Shown: piece after piece, positions 9,498-18,335 of the stretch | Position numbering within the stretch: position 1 is the stretch's first letter | How the letters are laid out: every line of letters begins with the position of its first letter | Assembly (NCBI RefSeq): GCF_003590645.1 | Contig: NZ_CP031834.1 | Coordinates: 2,790,501-2,854,500 of the forward strand | DNA: 64,000 nucleotides | Origin: Mesorhizobium sp. DCY119 | Lineage (GTDB): Bacteria > Pseudomonadota > Alphaproteobacteria > Rhizobiales > Rhizobiaceae | Direction: 5' to 3' | Notes under the pieces: generated by a model | What the model saw: the letters and a program-made list of their open reading frames with translations, nothing else | Told to the model about the DNA's origin: nothing | The model's database searches: none | Made by a program: the position numbers and the translations under genes

Positions 9498-9875
9498 ATG
9501 TATAATCTGGTCCTCGTCGCGATAGGCGGCGCCATCGGCGCGTCGCTTCGCCACCTCGTCAATCTCGCTGCGCTGAGGCTGGTGGGGATGACGTTTCCAT
9601 GGGGCACCATGGCCATAAACATCGCCGGCTCCTTCGCGATGGGCGTGTTCATAGAGCTTCTGGCGCGGCGCTTCGATGCGTCGAACGAGATCAGACTGTT
9701 CGTGGCGACGGGCATTCTCGGCGGCTTCACGACATTCTCGGCATTTTCGCTCGATTTTGCCGTGCTTTGGGAGCGCGGAGCGGCACTTCCGGCGCTTGCA
9801 TACGTGCTTGTGAGCGTTATCGGCGCTATTCTTGCCCTGTTTCTGGGATTGTGGCTCGTAAGAAGCGTCGGCTGA
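9498..9875 (+). CDS. crcB: Fluoride ion exporter CrcB/FluC
   Basis: FluC proteins form dual-topology dimeric channels that export fluoride. The 125-residue protein has four transmembrane segments, the GAIGASLRH start motif (11-19), the pore asparagine in WGTMAINIAGS (Asn41) and the signature GGFTTFSAFSLD (75-86). The upstream gap is only 43 bases, so there is no room for a fluoride riboswitch. It probably belongs to a unit with the downstream pseudouridine synthase, 34 bases away. Confidence 0.93.
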   Translation: MYNLVLVAIGGAIGASLRHLVNLAALRLVGMTFPWGTMAINIAGSFAMGVFIELLARRFDASNEIRLFVATGILGGFTTFSAFSLDFAVLWERGAALPALAYVLVSVIGAILALFLGLWLVRSVG

Positions 9876-9909
9876 TGCTATTGCGCCGGATTGAAACGGA
9901 CATGGCACA

Positions 9910-10896
9910 ATGGCAGGCGTAGAGCAGATCAAGGTCGAGGACGGCGAAACGGGCATGAGGCTCGATCGCTGGTTCAAGAACCACTTCCCCGGGCTTGGCT
10001 TCGGTCACCTTCAGAAACTGTTGCGCTCGGGCCAGGTTCGTATCGATGGCGGGCGGGCGAAGGCCGACACGCGCGTCGAGCCGGGCCAGATGATCCGCAT
10101 CCCGCCGCTCGATGTTGACAAGAAGGGCGGCGAGGGCATGCTGACCGGCCACTCCATCCGCAACCAGGATGATGGAGACGTGCTGGCGCAGATGCTGCTT
10201 TACGAGGACCCGAAGGTTTTCGTCTTCAACAAGCCGGCGGGCCTGGCAGTGCAGGGCGGCTCGGGCGTTTCGCGGCATGTCGACGACATGCTGGAGGCCT
10301 GGCGCAGCAAGAAGGGCGAAAAGCCGCGCCTCGTTCACCGTCTCGACCGCGACACTTCAGGTGTTCTGGTGGTCGCGCGCACGCGGCTCGCCGCCATGAA
10401 ACTGGCCGAGGCGTTCCGTGGCCGGGACGCGAAGAAGACCTATTGGGCGCTGGTCAAGGGCGTGCCGAAGAAGCGCGAAGACAAGATCTCGACCTGGCTG
10501 ATCAAGGAACCGACGCCGGACGGTGACCGCGTGCGCGTCGCCCAGCATGGCGAGCGCGGCGCTGATCACGCCGTCTCCTACTATCGTGTGCTGGAACAGG
10601 CAGCGCAGAGCCTGGCATGGCTTGAGATGGAGCCGCATACCGGCCGCACGCACCAATTGCGCGTGCACGCCGCCTATATCGGCTGCCCGATCATCGGCGA
10701 TCCCAAATATTTCGAGGCCGACACCAACTGGGATTTCCCGGGCGGCATGCAGAACCGGCTGCATCTTCACGCGCGCCGCATCCGCATTCCACATCCCGAC
10801 AAGGGCGTAATTGACGTCACCGCGCCGATGCCGCCGCATATGCGCCAAAGCTGGAACCTGCTCGGCTTCGACGATGCGAATGGTGAAGAAGGCTAG
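9910..10896 (+). CDS. rluC: RluC/RluD-family 23S rRNA pseudouridine synthase
   Basis: This enzyme isomerises uridines in rRNA. The 328-residue protein has an N-terminal S4-like RNA-binding domain (about residues 15-75, MRLDRWFKNHFPG...LLRSGQVRIDGGR). The catalytic domain follows, with HRLDRDTSGVLVVAR and catalytic Asp146. The motif GRTHQLRVHAAYIGCPIIGDPKY completes the RluA-type fold. Assignment to RluC rather than RluD rests on overall layout and is less certain than the family. Confidence 0.88.
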   Translation: MAGVEQIKVEDGETGMRLDRWFKNHFPGLGFGHLQKLLRSGQVRIDGGRAKADTRVEPGQMIRIPPLDVDKKGGEGMLTGHSIRNQDDGDVLAQMLLYEDPKVFVFNKPAGLAVQGGSGVSRHVDDMLEAWRSKKGEKPRLVHRLDRDTSGVLVVARTRLAAMKLAEAFRGRDAKKTYWALVKGVPKKREDKISTWLIKEPTPDGDRVRVAQHGERGADHAVSYYRVLEQAAQSLAWLEMEPHTGRTHQLRVHAAYIGCPIIGDPKYFEADTNWDFPGGMQNRLHLHARRIRIPHPDKGVIDVTAPMPPHMRQSWNLLGFDDANGEEG

Positions 10897-10965
10897 TCAT
10901 GCCCGTTTCCCGCCGTCATCGATGCCGCCTGGCTGCTAGTTCCCGTCCTGCTGGTGCTATGGGTC

Positions 10966-11094
10966 ATGCATATGCCCGCTAAGATCGGGATGCGGAGGCT
11001 TTTCCCGGAGGACAGCAAGGGCATTTCCCGAGCTGACGGAGAGCTGGCGGGAGAGATCGAATTGCTCCGCGAGAAATCAGAGCAGGATCGTTAG
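10966..11094 (+). CDS. Possible small hydrophilic peptide, perhaps remnant of a small membrane protein
   Basis: An ATG at 10966 opens a 42-codon frame (MHMPAKIGMRRLFPEDSKGI...) ending just before the next gene. The same frame is open further upstream and encodes a hydrophobic stretch (AAWLLVPVLLVLWVMHM). It has no ATG there; only a GTG at 10953 could start it. Together this reads like one transmembrane segment plus a charged tail, but no clear start or ribosome-binding site is visible. It may be a decayed gene or chance. Confidence 0.25.
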   Translation: MHMPAKIGMRRLFPEDSKGISRADGELAGEIELLREKSEQDR

Positions 11095-11099
11095 CATTC

Positions 11100-12005
11100 A
11101 TGTCCAATCTCGCGATCGATCGCCGCGATGCCATCGACATGGCGGCGGCAGCCATCATGGTTGGGCTCACCTTTTCGTGGGGACTGAACAGTGTCGCCGC
11201 GAAAATATCCTATGCAGGCTATGATCCGGTCTTCCTGTCGATTGCCCGCGCGATTATCGGTGGCGCGCTCGTGCTGGCCTGGTGCCGCTGGCGCGGCATC
11301 GCGCTCTTCGAGAGGGACGGCACGCTCGCTGCCGGAATTCTTGTCGGCGTGCTTTTCGGCCTCGAATTCCTGTTTCTCTATATCGGCCTCGATCACACGA
11401 CCGTTGCGCGCAATACGCTTCTGGTCAACACAATGCCATTCTGGGTTTTGGTTGGCGGGCACTTCCTTCTGGGCGAGCGCATCACCACGCGCAAGCTGAT
11501 AGGGCTGGTGCTGGCCTTTGCGGGTCTTGTCGCGGTTTTTTCCGACAAGCTCGGGGCAGGCGGAACATTGATCGGCGATCTGATGAGCCTTGGAGCCGGC
11601 ATTCTCTGGGCTTTGACCAATATCGTCATAAAGCGTTCGAAGCTGGCGGGTACGGGCGCCGAAAAGCTTCTGCTCTACCAACTTGCCGGCGCGGCCGTGG
11701 TCGGCGCGTTTGTGCTGCCTTTCGCCGGCCCGTCCGTTCGCGAGTTTGCGCTGGTGCCGACACTGGCACTGCTTTTCCAGGCCGTCTACGTCGTGGCATT
11801 CACCTACGTGCTTTGGTTCTGGCTGTTGAGGCGCTATCCCGCATCCGGCCTTTCGAGCTTTGCCTTCCTGACGCCGGCTTTTGGCGTATTATGCGGTGGT
11901 CTCATTCTCGGTGAACCGCTCACCGTCAGGATATTTCTGGCGCTCGGACTGATTGCTATCGGCCTGATCGTCGTCAACAGGCCGCCGCGACGGCTACCTC
12001 AGTGA
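11100..12005 (+). CDS. EamA/DMT-superfamily transporter
   Basis: The 301-residue inner-membrane protein has about ten hydrophobic helices arranged as two EamA repeats (residues about 18-150 and 160-295). The first repeat includes FSWGLNSVAAKISYAGYDPVF; the second ends GLIAIGLIVVNRPPRR. Members export or import metabolites and amino acids, and the substrate cannot be told from sequence. It is followed after 7 bases by the ATP12-like gene, so the two are probably cotranscribed. Confidence 0.88.
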   Translation: MSNLAIDRRDAIDMAAAAIMVGLTFSWGLNSVAAKISYAGYDPVFLSIARAIIGGALVLAWCRWRGIALFERDGTLAAGILVGVLFGLEFLFLYIGLDHTTVARNTLLVNTMPFWVLVGGHFLLGERITTRKLIGLVLAFAGLVAVFSDKLGAGGTLIGDLMSLGAGILWALTNIVIKRSKLAGTGAEKLLLYQLAGAAVVGAFVLPFAGPSVREFALVPTLALLFQAVYVVAFTYVLWFWLLRRYPASGLSSFAFLTPAFGVLCGGLILGEPLTVRIFLALGLIAIGLIVVNRPPRRLPQ

Positions 12006-12012
12006 GTGCAAG

Positions 12013-12804
12013 ATGCGTGAAATTCTGAACGATCTCGAAACCAGCGACCTGCTGTCGGACCCCGATCCGATCCGCCGGGCGCAAAGCCAGCTGAAGCGGC
12101 AGTTGCCGAAGCGGTTCTATAAAGCCGTCACGGTTGCACCCGTCGAGGACGGTTTTGCCGTGCATCTCGACGGCAAGCCTGTCCGCACGCCCGCCAAGGC
12201 GATCCTGACACTGCCGACCGCCAAAGCGGCCGAACTGGTCGCAGCAGAATTTTCAGCGCAGGAGGAAAACATCGACCCGACGACCATGCCGGCAATGCGG
12301 CTGGTCAACACGGCGATCGATGGCGTGGCGACCGACCCGCAGGCGGTTCTGGAAGACATCCTGCGCTTTGCATCGTCCGACCTTCTCTGCTACCGCGCCG
12401 AGGCGCCGGAAAAGCTGGTCGAACGCCAGGCGGAAGCTTGGGACGGCGTGCTGGATTGGGCGCGTGCTTCGCTTGGCGCGCGTTTCGTTCTGACCGAGGG
12501 CGTCATCCATGTTGAGCAGCCACGCGAGGCGATCGGCGCGATCGGCATTCATCTGAGCCAGCGCGCGGAGCCACTGAAGCTTGCCTCGCTTCATGTGATG
12601 ACGACGCTGACGGGATCTGCCCTGTTGGCGTTGGCGGTCGAGACCGGTGAGATAGACGCCGAGACGGGCTGGAATGCCGCGCATGTCGACGAGGACTGGC
12701 AGATCGAGCAGTGGGGCCAGGATTCCGAAGCGGTCGCCCGGCGCAATTATCGCAAGCGCGATTTCATGGCGGCAGTCGCATTGCTTGAAGCGTTGAAAGC
12801 TTAA
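12013..12804 (+). CDS. ATP12-family F1-ATPase assembly chaperone
   Basis: ATP12 proteins bind the free alpha subunit of F1-ATP synthase and help assemble the catalytic head; the family is found in mitochondria and alphaproteobacteria. The 263-residue protein shows RFYKAVTVAPVEDGFAVHLDGKPVRTP (residues about 35-60), FASSDLLCYRAEAPEKLVERQ and the conserved C-terminal region WNAAHVDEDWQIEQWGQD. No ATP synthase genes are nearby. Function is from family knowledge. Confidence 0.92.
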   Translation: MREILNDLETSDLLSDPDPIRRAQSQLKRQLPKRFYKAVTVAPVEDGFAVHLDGKPVRTPAKAILTLPTAKAAELVAAEFSAQEENIDPTTMPAMRLVNTAIDGVATDPQAVLEDILRFASSDLLCYRAEAPEKLVERQAEAWDGVLDWARASLGARFVLTEGVIHVEQPREAIGAIGIHLSQRAEPLKLASLHVMTTLTGSALLALAVETGEIDAETGWNAAHVDEDWQIEQWGQDSEAVARRNYRKRDFMAAVALLEALKA

Positions 12805-12808
12805 GTCA

Positions 12809-12830
12809 GCGTTCCGGCGTACCGGAACGC
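12809..12830. terminator. Hairpin between the convergent ATP12-like and DUF2735 genes
   Basis: GCGTTCCGG (12809-12817), loop CGTA, CCGGAACGC (12822-12830): a perfect nine-base stem just after the ATP12-like stop and before the convergent stop at 12852. There is no T-run on either side, so efficiency as an intrinsic terminator is doubtful. Confidence 0.45.
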
Positions 12831-12851
12831 GTTCAATCCCGGATCGGAGGT

Positions 12852-13052
12852 TCAGCTCTTCAGATCGCGATCTGCGTTCTGAACGGCTTCCTCATGATAC
12901 CAGGCGCTGCCGCAAGCAATATTGGGCAAACGCTTCGATACGAGCTCTGTAACCGAGCCAGTCTTTCCATGAAAACTATCAGCCGTTGAACGAACCTTCG
13001 CTTTGAAGGTGTAAATCTTGGCCGATTCACGATGAATGCCAGTAGTAGTCAT
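12852..13052 (-). CDS. DUF2735 family protein
   Basis: This 66-residue cytoplasmic protein starts MTTTGIHRESAKIYTF and ends GSAWYHEEAVQNADRDLKS, the pattern of DUF2735. The family is small, typical of Rhizobiales and often found beside glnII, as here, where it is divergent from it. The ATG at 13052 is preferred over an upstream ATG because a GGGAGAG sequence precedes it. Its function is unknown; the conserved link to glutamine synthetase II suggests a role in nitrogen status. Confidence 0.85.
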   Translation of the reverse strand: MTTTGIHRESAKIYTFKAKVRSTADSFHGKTGSVTELVSKRLPNIACGSAWYHEEAVQNADRDLKS

Positions 13053-13331
13053 TGCCGTGTCTCTCCCTCGACGGCGCGATAGCCGCATCGGATAAAGAGA
13101 AGATAGGGCGTGCATCAGTTTTGTGCAATATGAACAGTAAAATATCTTGTTTTGCTCATTTTTTGGGCGATCTTATATTTGCCGGTTCATGCAGCATCTT
13201 CGCGTTGTGTGCACTGCGATAGATCGGATCGCATCTGCGTGTATGGCAGCCCAAAGCATCGCCAGTTTTCGCCTGAGACACCTGCATTTCATCGGCCATT
13301 TTGTCGCAAGGGCGGGCTTTTCGCAGGGATT

Positions 13332-13360
13332 TTGCACCGGATTTTACCAAGCCGGCGCAA
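13332..13360. promoter_or_regulatory. Inverted repeat immediately upstream of the glnII sigma-54 promoter
   Basis: TTGCACCGG (13332-13340) and CCGGCGCAA (13352-13360) are complementary at eight of nine positions. The TGCACC core resembles an NtrC half-site, but enhancers normally lie farther from the -24 element than the one base seen here, so another binding protein is possible. Confidence 0.35.
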
Positions 13361-13361
13361 G

Positions 13362-13377
13362 TGGCACGCTAATTGCT
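13362..13377 (+). promoter_or_regulatory. Sigma-54 (RpoN) promoter of glnII
   Basis: TGGCAC (13362-13367), five bases, TTGCT (13373-13377) is an exact match to the -24/-12 consensus TGGCAC-N5-TTGCW. It lies 90 bases before the glnII start. glnII in rhizobia is known to be under NtrC/RpoN control. Confidence 0.8.
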
Positions 13378-13466
13378 TTTTCTGCGGTGAGGTACTCGGC
13401 CCATGACGGCCGGGCGCATTTCAGCGTTCCCTCAAAGATTAAGCGAACTGGTTACGAGAGGCCGGC

Positions 13467-14504
13467 ATGACAAAATACAAGCTCGAATATATCTGGCTGG
13501 ACGGTTACACCCCGGTCCCCAATCTCCGCGGGAAGACCCAGATCAAGGAATTCGATTCGTTTCCGTCGCTCGAGCAACTTCCGCTGTGGGGTTTTGACGG
13601 CTCGTCCACCATGCAGGCCGAGGGCCATTCGTCCGACTGCGTGCTGAAGCCCGTCGCGATCTATCCCGACCCGGCCCGCACCAATGGCGCCCTGGTCATG
13701 TGCGAAGTCATGATGCCGGATGGCGTCACCCCGCATGCATCGAACAAGCGCGCCACCATCCTCGACGACGAGGGCGCATGGTTCGGCTTCGAGCAGGAAT
13801 ACTTCTTCTACAAGGACGGCCGCCCGCTCGGCTTCCCGGAATCCGGCTATCCTGCTCCGCAGGGCCCATACTACACCGGCGTCGGCTACAAGAATGTCGG
13901 CGACATCGCACGCCAGCTCGTCGAGGAACATCTCGACCTGTGCCTCGCTGCCGGTATCAACCATGAAGGCATCAATGCCGAGGTTGCCAAGGGTCAGTGG
14001 GAATTCCAGATTTTCGGCAAGGGCTCCAAGCGCGCCGCCGACCAGATCTGGATGGCACGCTACCTCCTGCTGCGCCTATGCGAAAAGTACGGCATCGACA
14101 TCGAGTTCCACTGCAAGCCGCTGGGCGACACCGACTGGAACGGCTCGGGCATGCACTGCAACTTCTCGACCACCTATATGCGCGAAGTCGGCGGCAAGGA
14201 GTATTTCGAGGCGCTCATGGCAGCCTTCGACAAGAACCTGATGGACCACATCGCCGTCTACGGCCCGGACAACGACAAGCGTCTGACCGGCAAGCACGAG
14301 ACCGCGCCATGGAACAAGTTCAGCTACGGCGTGGCTGATCGCGGTGCTTCGATCCGCGTTCCGCACTCCTTCGTCAACAATGGCTACAAGGGCTATCTGG
14401 AAGATCGCCGCCCGAACTCGCAGGGCGACCCCTACCAGATCGCTTCGCAGGTGCTGAAGACGATCGCTTCGGTTTCGGCGGAAGCCAAGAAGGCTGCAGC
14501 GTAA
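13467..14504 (+). CDS. glnII: Glutamine synthetase type II
   Basis: GSII makes glutamine from glutamate, ammonia and ATP in the cytoplasm. This is the eukaryote-like, shorter GS found in rhizobia and relatives. The 345-residue protein has MTKYKLEYIWLDGYTPVPNLRGK and WGFDGSSTMQAEGHSSDC (beta-grasp domain), FGFEQEYFFY, GINAEVAKGQWEFQIF and HETAPWNKFSYGVADRGASIR. Unlike GSI it is not controlled by adenylylation. A sigma-54 promoter lies upstream and a terminator directly after, so it is monocistronic. Confidence 0.97.
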   Translation: MTKYKLEYIWLDGYTPVPNLRGKTQIKEFDSFPSLEQLPLWGFDGSSTMQAEGHSSDCVLKPVAIYPDPARTNGALVMCEVMMPDGVTPHASNKRATILDDEGAWFGFEQEYFFYKDGRPLGFPESGYPAPQGPYYTGVGYKNVGDIARQLVEEHLDLCLAAGINHEGINAEVAKGQWEFQIFGKGSKRAADQIWMARYLLLRLCEKYGIDIEFHCKPLGDTDWNGSGMHCNFSTTYMREVGGKEYFEALMAAFDKNLMDHIAVYGPDNDKRLTGKHETAPWNKFSYGVADRGASIRVPHSFVNNGYKGYLEDRRPNSQGDPYQIASQVLKTIASVSAEAKKAAA

Positions 14505-14525
14505 CGGGTTTTACCTGGTTCAATG

Positions 14526-14555
14526 AAAAGCCCGGCGGGAAACCGCCGGGCTTTT
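14526..14555 (+). terminator. Rho-independent terminator of glnII
   Basis: AAAAGCCCGGCGG (14526-14538), loop GAAA, CCGCCGGGCTTTT (14543-14555) followed by T. The 13-base perfect stem with A and T tracts can work on both strands and so also serves the converging LysR remnant. Confidence 0.92.
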
Positions 14556-14571
14556 TGTATCTTGCAGCTCG

Positions 14572-15464
14572 TCACTCACGTCCAGACGAACTCAGATGCG
14601 CGATCATGTCGCTTGCGATGGGCGAGAGCTCATCCTCCGATCGAAAGCATATTTTCAAGCGCCGCGTCGCCCAGGCTTCCGTCAAGCGCAGCGAGGCTAT
14701 CGCCATCGGCCGTTGGCATCTGCGGGCCGTGGTTTCTGGCACGATACCGAGGCCGACGTTGTGGCCCGCCAGGCGGCAGATGCCCTCGAAGGTGCGCACC
14801 CGCATCCGGAACTTCAGTTTGGTTCCCGTTCGGGCGGCCTGCGCCTCGATGTAATCCTGCAAGGCGCTGCCTTCGGCCAATCCGACGAACTCGTGTTGCA
14901 GGATGTCCGCGAACGCGATTTTCCGGGCAGTTGCCAGGGGATGGCTGCGCGGAACAACGACGACCAGCCTGTCGACCGCGAATGGGCGGAGCTCCAATCC
15001 GCTTGAATCGACGGCATCGGAAATGATGCCGATATCTGCAAGGCCAGCCGAGATGGCCTTTACGATCTCCGAGCTCTGGCGCTCCTTCAGATCGACATCG
15101 ATCCGGCGGTGGGCTGCTAGCCAGGGACCGAGCCTGTCAGGCAGAAACTCCGTAATCGCCGCGGTATTCGCCAGCAGGCGGATCGTTGCCCGGCTCCCGT
15201 TGGCGTATTCGCCGAGTTCGCCCTGCATGTGCTCCATCTGGCGAAGGATGAGCCGGGCATGATGAGCGAGCGCATCTCCTGCCTCGGTGGGCGCCACGCC
15301 TCTGCGCCCGCGCTCGAGCAGCTGACGCCGCCGGCCAGTTCCATGCCGCGCAGGCGTTCGCTGGCTGCCGGAAGGGACAGGTGAGCTTCGGCTGCGCCAT
15401 GCGTGATGCTGCCCGCCTGAATGACGGCAAGGAACAGGCGCAGGTCTGTGAGGTCAAAATGCAT
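14572..15464 (-). pseudogene. LysR-family regulator broken by a single-base frameshift
   Basis: Reading on the minus strand from ATG 15464, the protein starts MHFDLTDLRLFLAVIQAGSI and keeps the helix-turn-helix as far as SERLRGMELAGGV. At about 15322-15325 the frame shifts. The rest (LLERGRRGVAPTEAGDALAH, then the substrate-binding domain) continues in another frame to the stop at 14572. Restoring one base (GTCAG to GTCCAG) would give a normal LysR protein of about 297 residues. It is either a recent pseudogene or a sequencing error. The gene is divergent from the TauE/SafE transporter, which it probably regulated. Confidence 0.8.
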
Positions 15465-15561
15465 GGTGGCATGTTAGCGCGCGGTTAGCCTTCGGGCCAG
15501 CCGAAGGCTGCCTGCGGATCATCCGCATTGTGACTGGCGAAAAAGATGGCAAGGATGAGCC

Positions 15562-16311
15562 ATGATGGACTCTTCGACATGGCTCATCGGCACTGTTGCC
15601 GCGACCTTCTTTCTCGCCGGTATCGTCAAGGGCGTTACAGGAATGGGACTGCCGACGGTTGCCATGGGCGTGCTGGGTGCGCTGGTTTCGCCTGTGGCAG
15701 CTGCAACCCTTCTGATCGTGCCGTCATTCGTCACCAATGCCTGGCAACTCTTTACCGGTCCGAGCCTGTGGCCGCTGATCGTGCGATTCTGGCCCATGAT
15801 GGCGGCGATCGTCGCTGGCACGGTCGCAGGATCGTCGCTGCTGACAAGCGGCGATACGCATCTTGCCACGAGCTCTCTTGGCGCGGCGCTGTTGGTTTAT
15901 GCCGCTTACACGCTCATGGCTCGTCAGCTTGCAGTGCCGTCCCGACTGGAGCGATGGCTGTCGCCTTTGATCGGGGTGACCACCGGCGTCGTAACGGGCG
16001 GCACCGGTGTGTTTGTCATTCCGGCAGTACCCTATCTCCAGGCGCTCGGCCTCGAAAAAGACGATCTGATCCAGGCCCTGGGGCTTTCCTTCACCGTTTC
16101 GACCATTGCGCTTGCAGCCAGCCTTACCTGGCACGGGGCGTTCCAGTTGGGGAACGTTTGGATGTCGGCGCTCGCTGTAGCGCCGGCTCTTGCCGGCATG
16201 TGGGTGGGGCAGGCGGTGCGCAAGAAGGTGAGCCCGACGGCATTCCGCCGCTGGTTCCTGTGCGGCCTGCTTCTGCTCGGCGCCGACCTGCTGATCAGGC
16301 CGTTGCTTTGA
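15562..16311 (+). CDS. Sulfite exporter TauE/SafE family permease
   Basis: The 249-residue inner-membrane protein has about eight helices and the family pattern GIVKGVTGMGLPTVAMGVLG near the start and GVTTGVVTGGTGVFVIPAVPYL in the second repeat. Members move organosulfonates, sulfite or other small anions, and the substrate here is unknown. AAGGA (15551-15555) precedes the ATG at 15562. The LysR gene across the divergent gap is frameshifted, which may leave this transporter without its regulator. Confidence 0.87.
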   Translation: MMDSSTWLIGTVAATFFLAGIVKGVTGMGLPTVAMGVLGALVSPVAAATLLIVPSFVTNAWQLFTGPSLWPLIVRFWPMMAAIVAGTVAGSSLLTSGDTHLATSSLGAALLVYAAYTLMARQLAVPSRLERWLSPLIGVTTGVVTGGTGVFVIPAVPYLQALGLEKDDLIQALGLSFTVSTIALAASLTWHGAFQLGNVWMSALAVAPALAGMWVGQAVRKKVSPTAFRRWFLCGLLLLGADLLIRPLL

Positions 16312-16337
16312 TGCCGTTCAAGGTGGCCAGTTCGTGA

Positions 16338-18335
16338 TTATGCGGATTTCTGTATGGGCAACCGGCGTTGCCGGACAGGTGCGTCAGTCCTGATGCTTTC
16401 CACGCGGACCGGTCGGCCGACATGGAAGCCCTGAACCTGATCGATGCCGAGTTCGCGTATCAGTTCCATCTGGTCTTCGACCTCCACGCCCTCGACCAGG
16501 ATTTTGGGCCCGCGGTTCCTGAGCAGGCCGACAATGTCCTGGAGCATCGCCATGCCACGTGGCGAATTGCAGTCATGCAGGAAAGAGCGGTCGATCTTGA
16601 CCGTGTCGAAATCGATGAGGCGCAGCCATGACAGGCCGGCAAAACCGGTGCCGAAATCGTCGAGCCAGATCTTGATGCCCAAAAGCTTAAGGTCGGAGAT
16701 GCAGCGCAGAACATCGGAGTGCATCTCCATCTCCAGCCCTTCGGTGATCTCGAAGGCGAGGCGGTTGCCTGCAATGCCCGTTTCGCCAAGTATCGCGGCG
16801 ACCGAGGTTGCAAAGCCGGGCGCCTTGAGCTGGATGGGCGAGACATTGACGCTGACGATGCGCGTGTGGTCGTTGGAAAGATATTCGCGGCACACCGTCC
16901 TTATCGCCCAGCGGCCAAGCTCCAGAATAGCCCCTGTCCGTTCTGCGACAGGAATGAACAGGCTTGGCGGGACGGAGGTTCCGTCCAGCATGTTGAGGCG
17001 CATGAGGGCTTCCAGCGCTTCGACCCGGCCGGTCTTGACGTTCTGGATAGGCTGGTAAACGAGCGAGACGAGATCTTTCTCTATCGCGATCTTCAGGAGG
17101 GCCGCGATGTTCTCGCTTTCGTCGCTGCTTTGCGGGTCGTTGGGATCGAAGAGTTTTGCGCAATTGCGGCCGCTGGCCTTGGCCAGGTAGAGTGCGCGGT
17201 CTGCTTCGTGGATGATCTTTTCAAGCTTGGCGCCCGTCTGATGCCGGGTGAAAGCGGCGCCGATGCTCACCGTGACGATCTGCATCCCGTCGCGGCGCTG
17301 GTCGTGCCTGAGCGCAAGATTCTCGATCGTGCTGCGTATTTCCTCGGCGAAGGCTTCCACCTTTTCCTGCCTGTCGAGCGAGGTGATGACGATGAATTCC
17401 TCGCCACCATATCGGCCGATCGAGGCATTGTTCGCCTCGATCGTCTTGCTGAGCGCGTCGGCCACGAGGATAAGGCAGCGGTCGCCTTCCTGATGGCCGT
17501 AGCAGTCATTGTATCGCTTGAAGAAGTCGACATCGATCAGCAGCACGGCGAAGCGGCGGCCTTGCTGTTGCCATGCGCCCCAATGGTCGCGCAACCGCTC
17601 ATCCACGGCACGGCGGTTCTCCAGACCCGTCAACGGGTCTGTTCGGGAAAGCTTCAGCAGCGCCTTGCCCCGTTCGGTCGCTTCCTTGTGCTGCATCTTC
17701 GCTTCGAGCGCATTCAGGAAGACGTGGTATCGCTCCCTGTTCAGTTTCCAGTTCACATAGGACGTGAAGATGAAGCAGGAGATATGAAATATGCCGAAGG
17801 AAAGCTGATAGATCCGGTTGTGCGGGAACAGATAGAAAAGCACGGACAAGGACGCCAGCAGCATGACGCCCGAGACGAGAATGGAGAACTGAAACCTGAA
17901 GCTGAAAAACAGGTTGGCGCTCATCATGAAGATGGCCCCGAATACCAGATAGTATGAAATCGTCTCCATATGTCGCGTGGTGATGGCCGCGAAGAGCCAG
18001 CCGACATAGGCAAGAACCAGGGCCACCGCACAGGTAAGGTCCATACGGGCTGCAGGCGCATTCTCGCGATATTGCAATTCCACCATTATCAATGTGCTGA
18101 TGCCGATGGTGAAACGCGCTGCGATTGCCGGCAGGGCGGCGTCGGGAATGAGCAGAATATCCGTAATCGAAAAGAGCAGATAGACGAGGACTGCGGCCCA
18201 TAGGCCCTGGCGGATACCCACACGCTGCATTTCTTCGGTGTCTTTGCGGTAAAGCGTCCGCAGAAGCGCAGGCGAGGGACGCTCTACTCGTCCTTGCAGA
18301 TCGCTCTCGATCGGGTCGGCCATCGTTTGTGTCAT
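16338..18335 (-). CDS. Membrane-bound GGDEF-EAL cyclic-di-GMP signalling protein
   Basis: The 665-residue protein has six predicted transmembrane helices (residues about 45-205), a diguanylate cyclase domain (about 230-395) and an EAL phosphodiesterase domain (about 410-655). The active motif is GGEEF. The inhibitory RxxD I-site is absent: the residues nine and six before GGEEF are Ala and Ala. The EAL domain keeps EALMR, VNVSP, FEITEG, DDFGTGF, KIDRSF, VEGVE and QVQGFHVGRP, so it looks catalytically competent. The membrane part matches no sensor domain I can name. It is transcribed divergently from the methyltransferase. Confidence 0.92.
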   Translation of the reverse strand: MTQTMADPIESDLQGRVERPSPALLRTLYRKDTEEMQRVGIRQGLWAAVLVYLLFSITDILLIPDAALPAIAARFTIGISTLIMVELQYRENAPAARMDLTCAVALVLAYVGWLFAAITTRHMETISYYLVFGAIFMMSANLFFSFRFQFSILVSGVMLLASLSVLFYLFPHNRIYQLSFGIFHISCFIFTSYVNWKLNRERYHVFLNALEAKMQHKEATERGKALLKLSRTDPLTGLENRRAVDERLRDHWGAWQQQGRRFAVLLIDVDFFKRYNDCYGHQEGDRCLILVADALSKTIEANNASIGRYGGEEFIVITSLDRQEKVEAFAEEIRSTIENLALRHDQRRDGMQIVTVSIGAAFTRHQTGAKLEKIIHEADRALYLAKASGRNCAKLFDPNDPQSSDESENIAALLKIAIEKDLVSLVYQPIQNVKTGRVEALEALMRLNMLDGTSVPPSLFIPVAERTGAILELGRWAIRTVCREYLSNDHTRIVSVNVSPIQLKAPGFATSVAAILGETGIAGNRLAFEITEGLEMEMHSDVLRCISDLKLLGIKIWLDDFGTGFAGLSWLRLIDFDTVKIDRSFLHDCNSPRGMAMLQDIVGLLRNRGPKILVEGVEVEDQMELIRELGIDQVQGFHVGRPVRVESIRTDAPVRQRRLPIQKSA

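Larger units (their letters stand above)
13053..13466. other. Divergent regulatory region between DUF2735 and glnII
   Basis: This 414-base intergenic stretch holds no convincing gene; the short frames in it lack family resemblance and ribosome-binding sites. The left half is A/T-rich (around 13130-13190), fitting upstream activator or bending sequences. The right end carries an inverted repeat and a sigma-54 promoter, listed separately. Confidence 0.6.

Noticed and set aside
13147-13470. Frames of 60-110 codons upstream of glnII
   Set aside because: They overlap the sigma-54 promoter and lack coding character.
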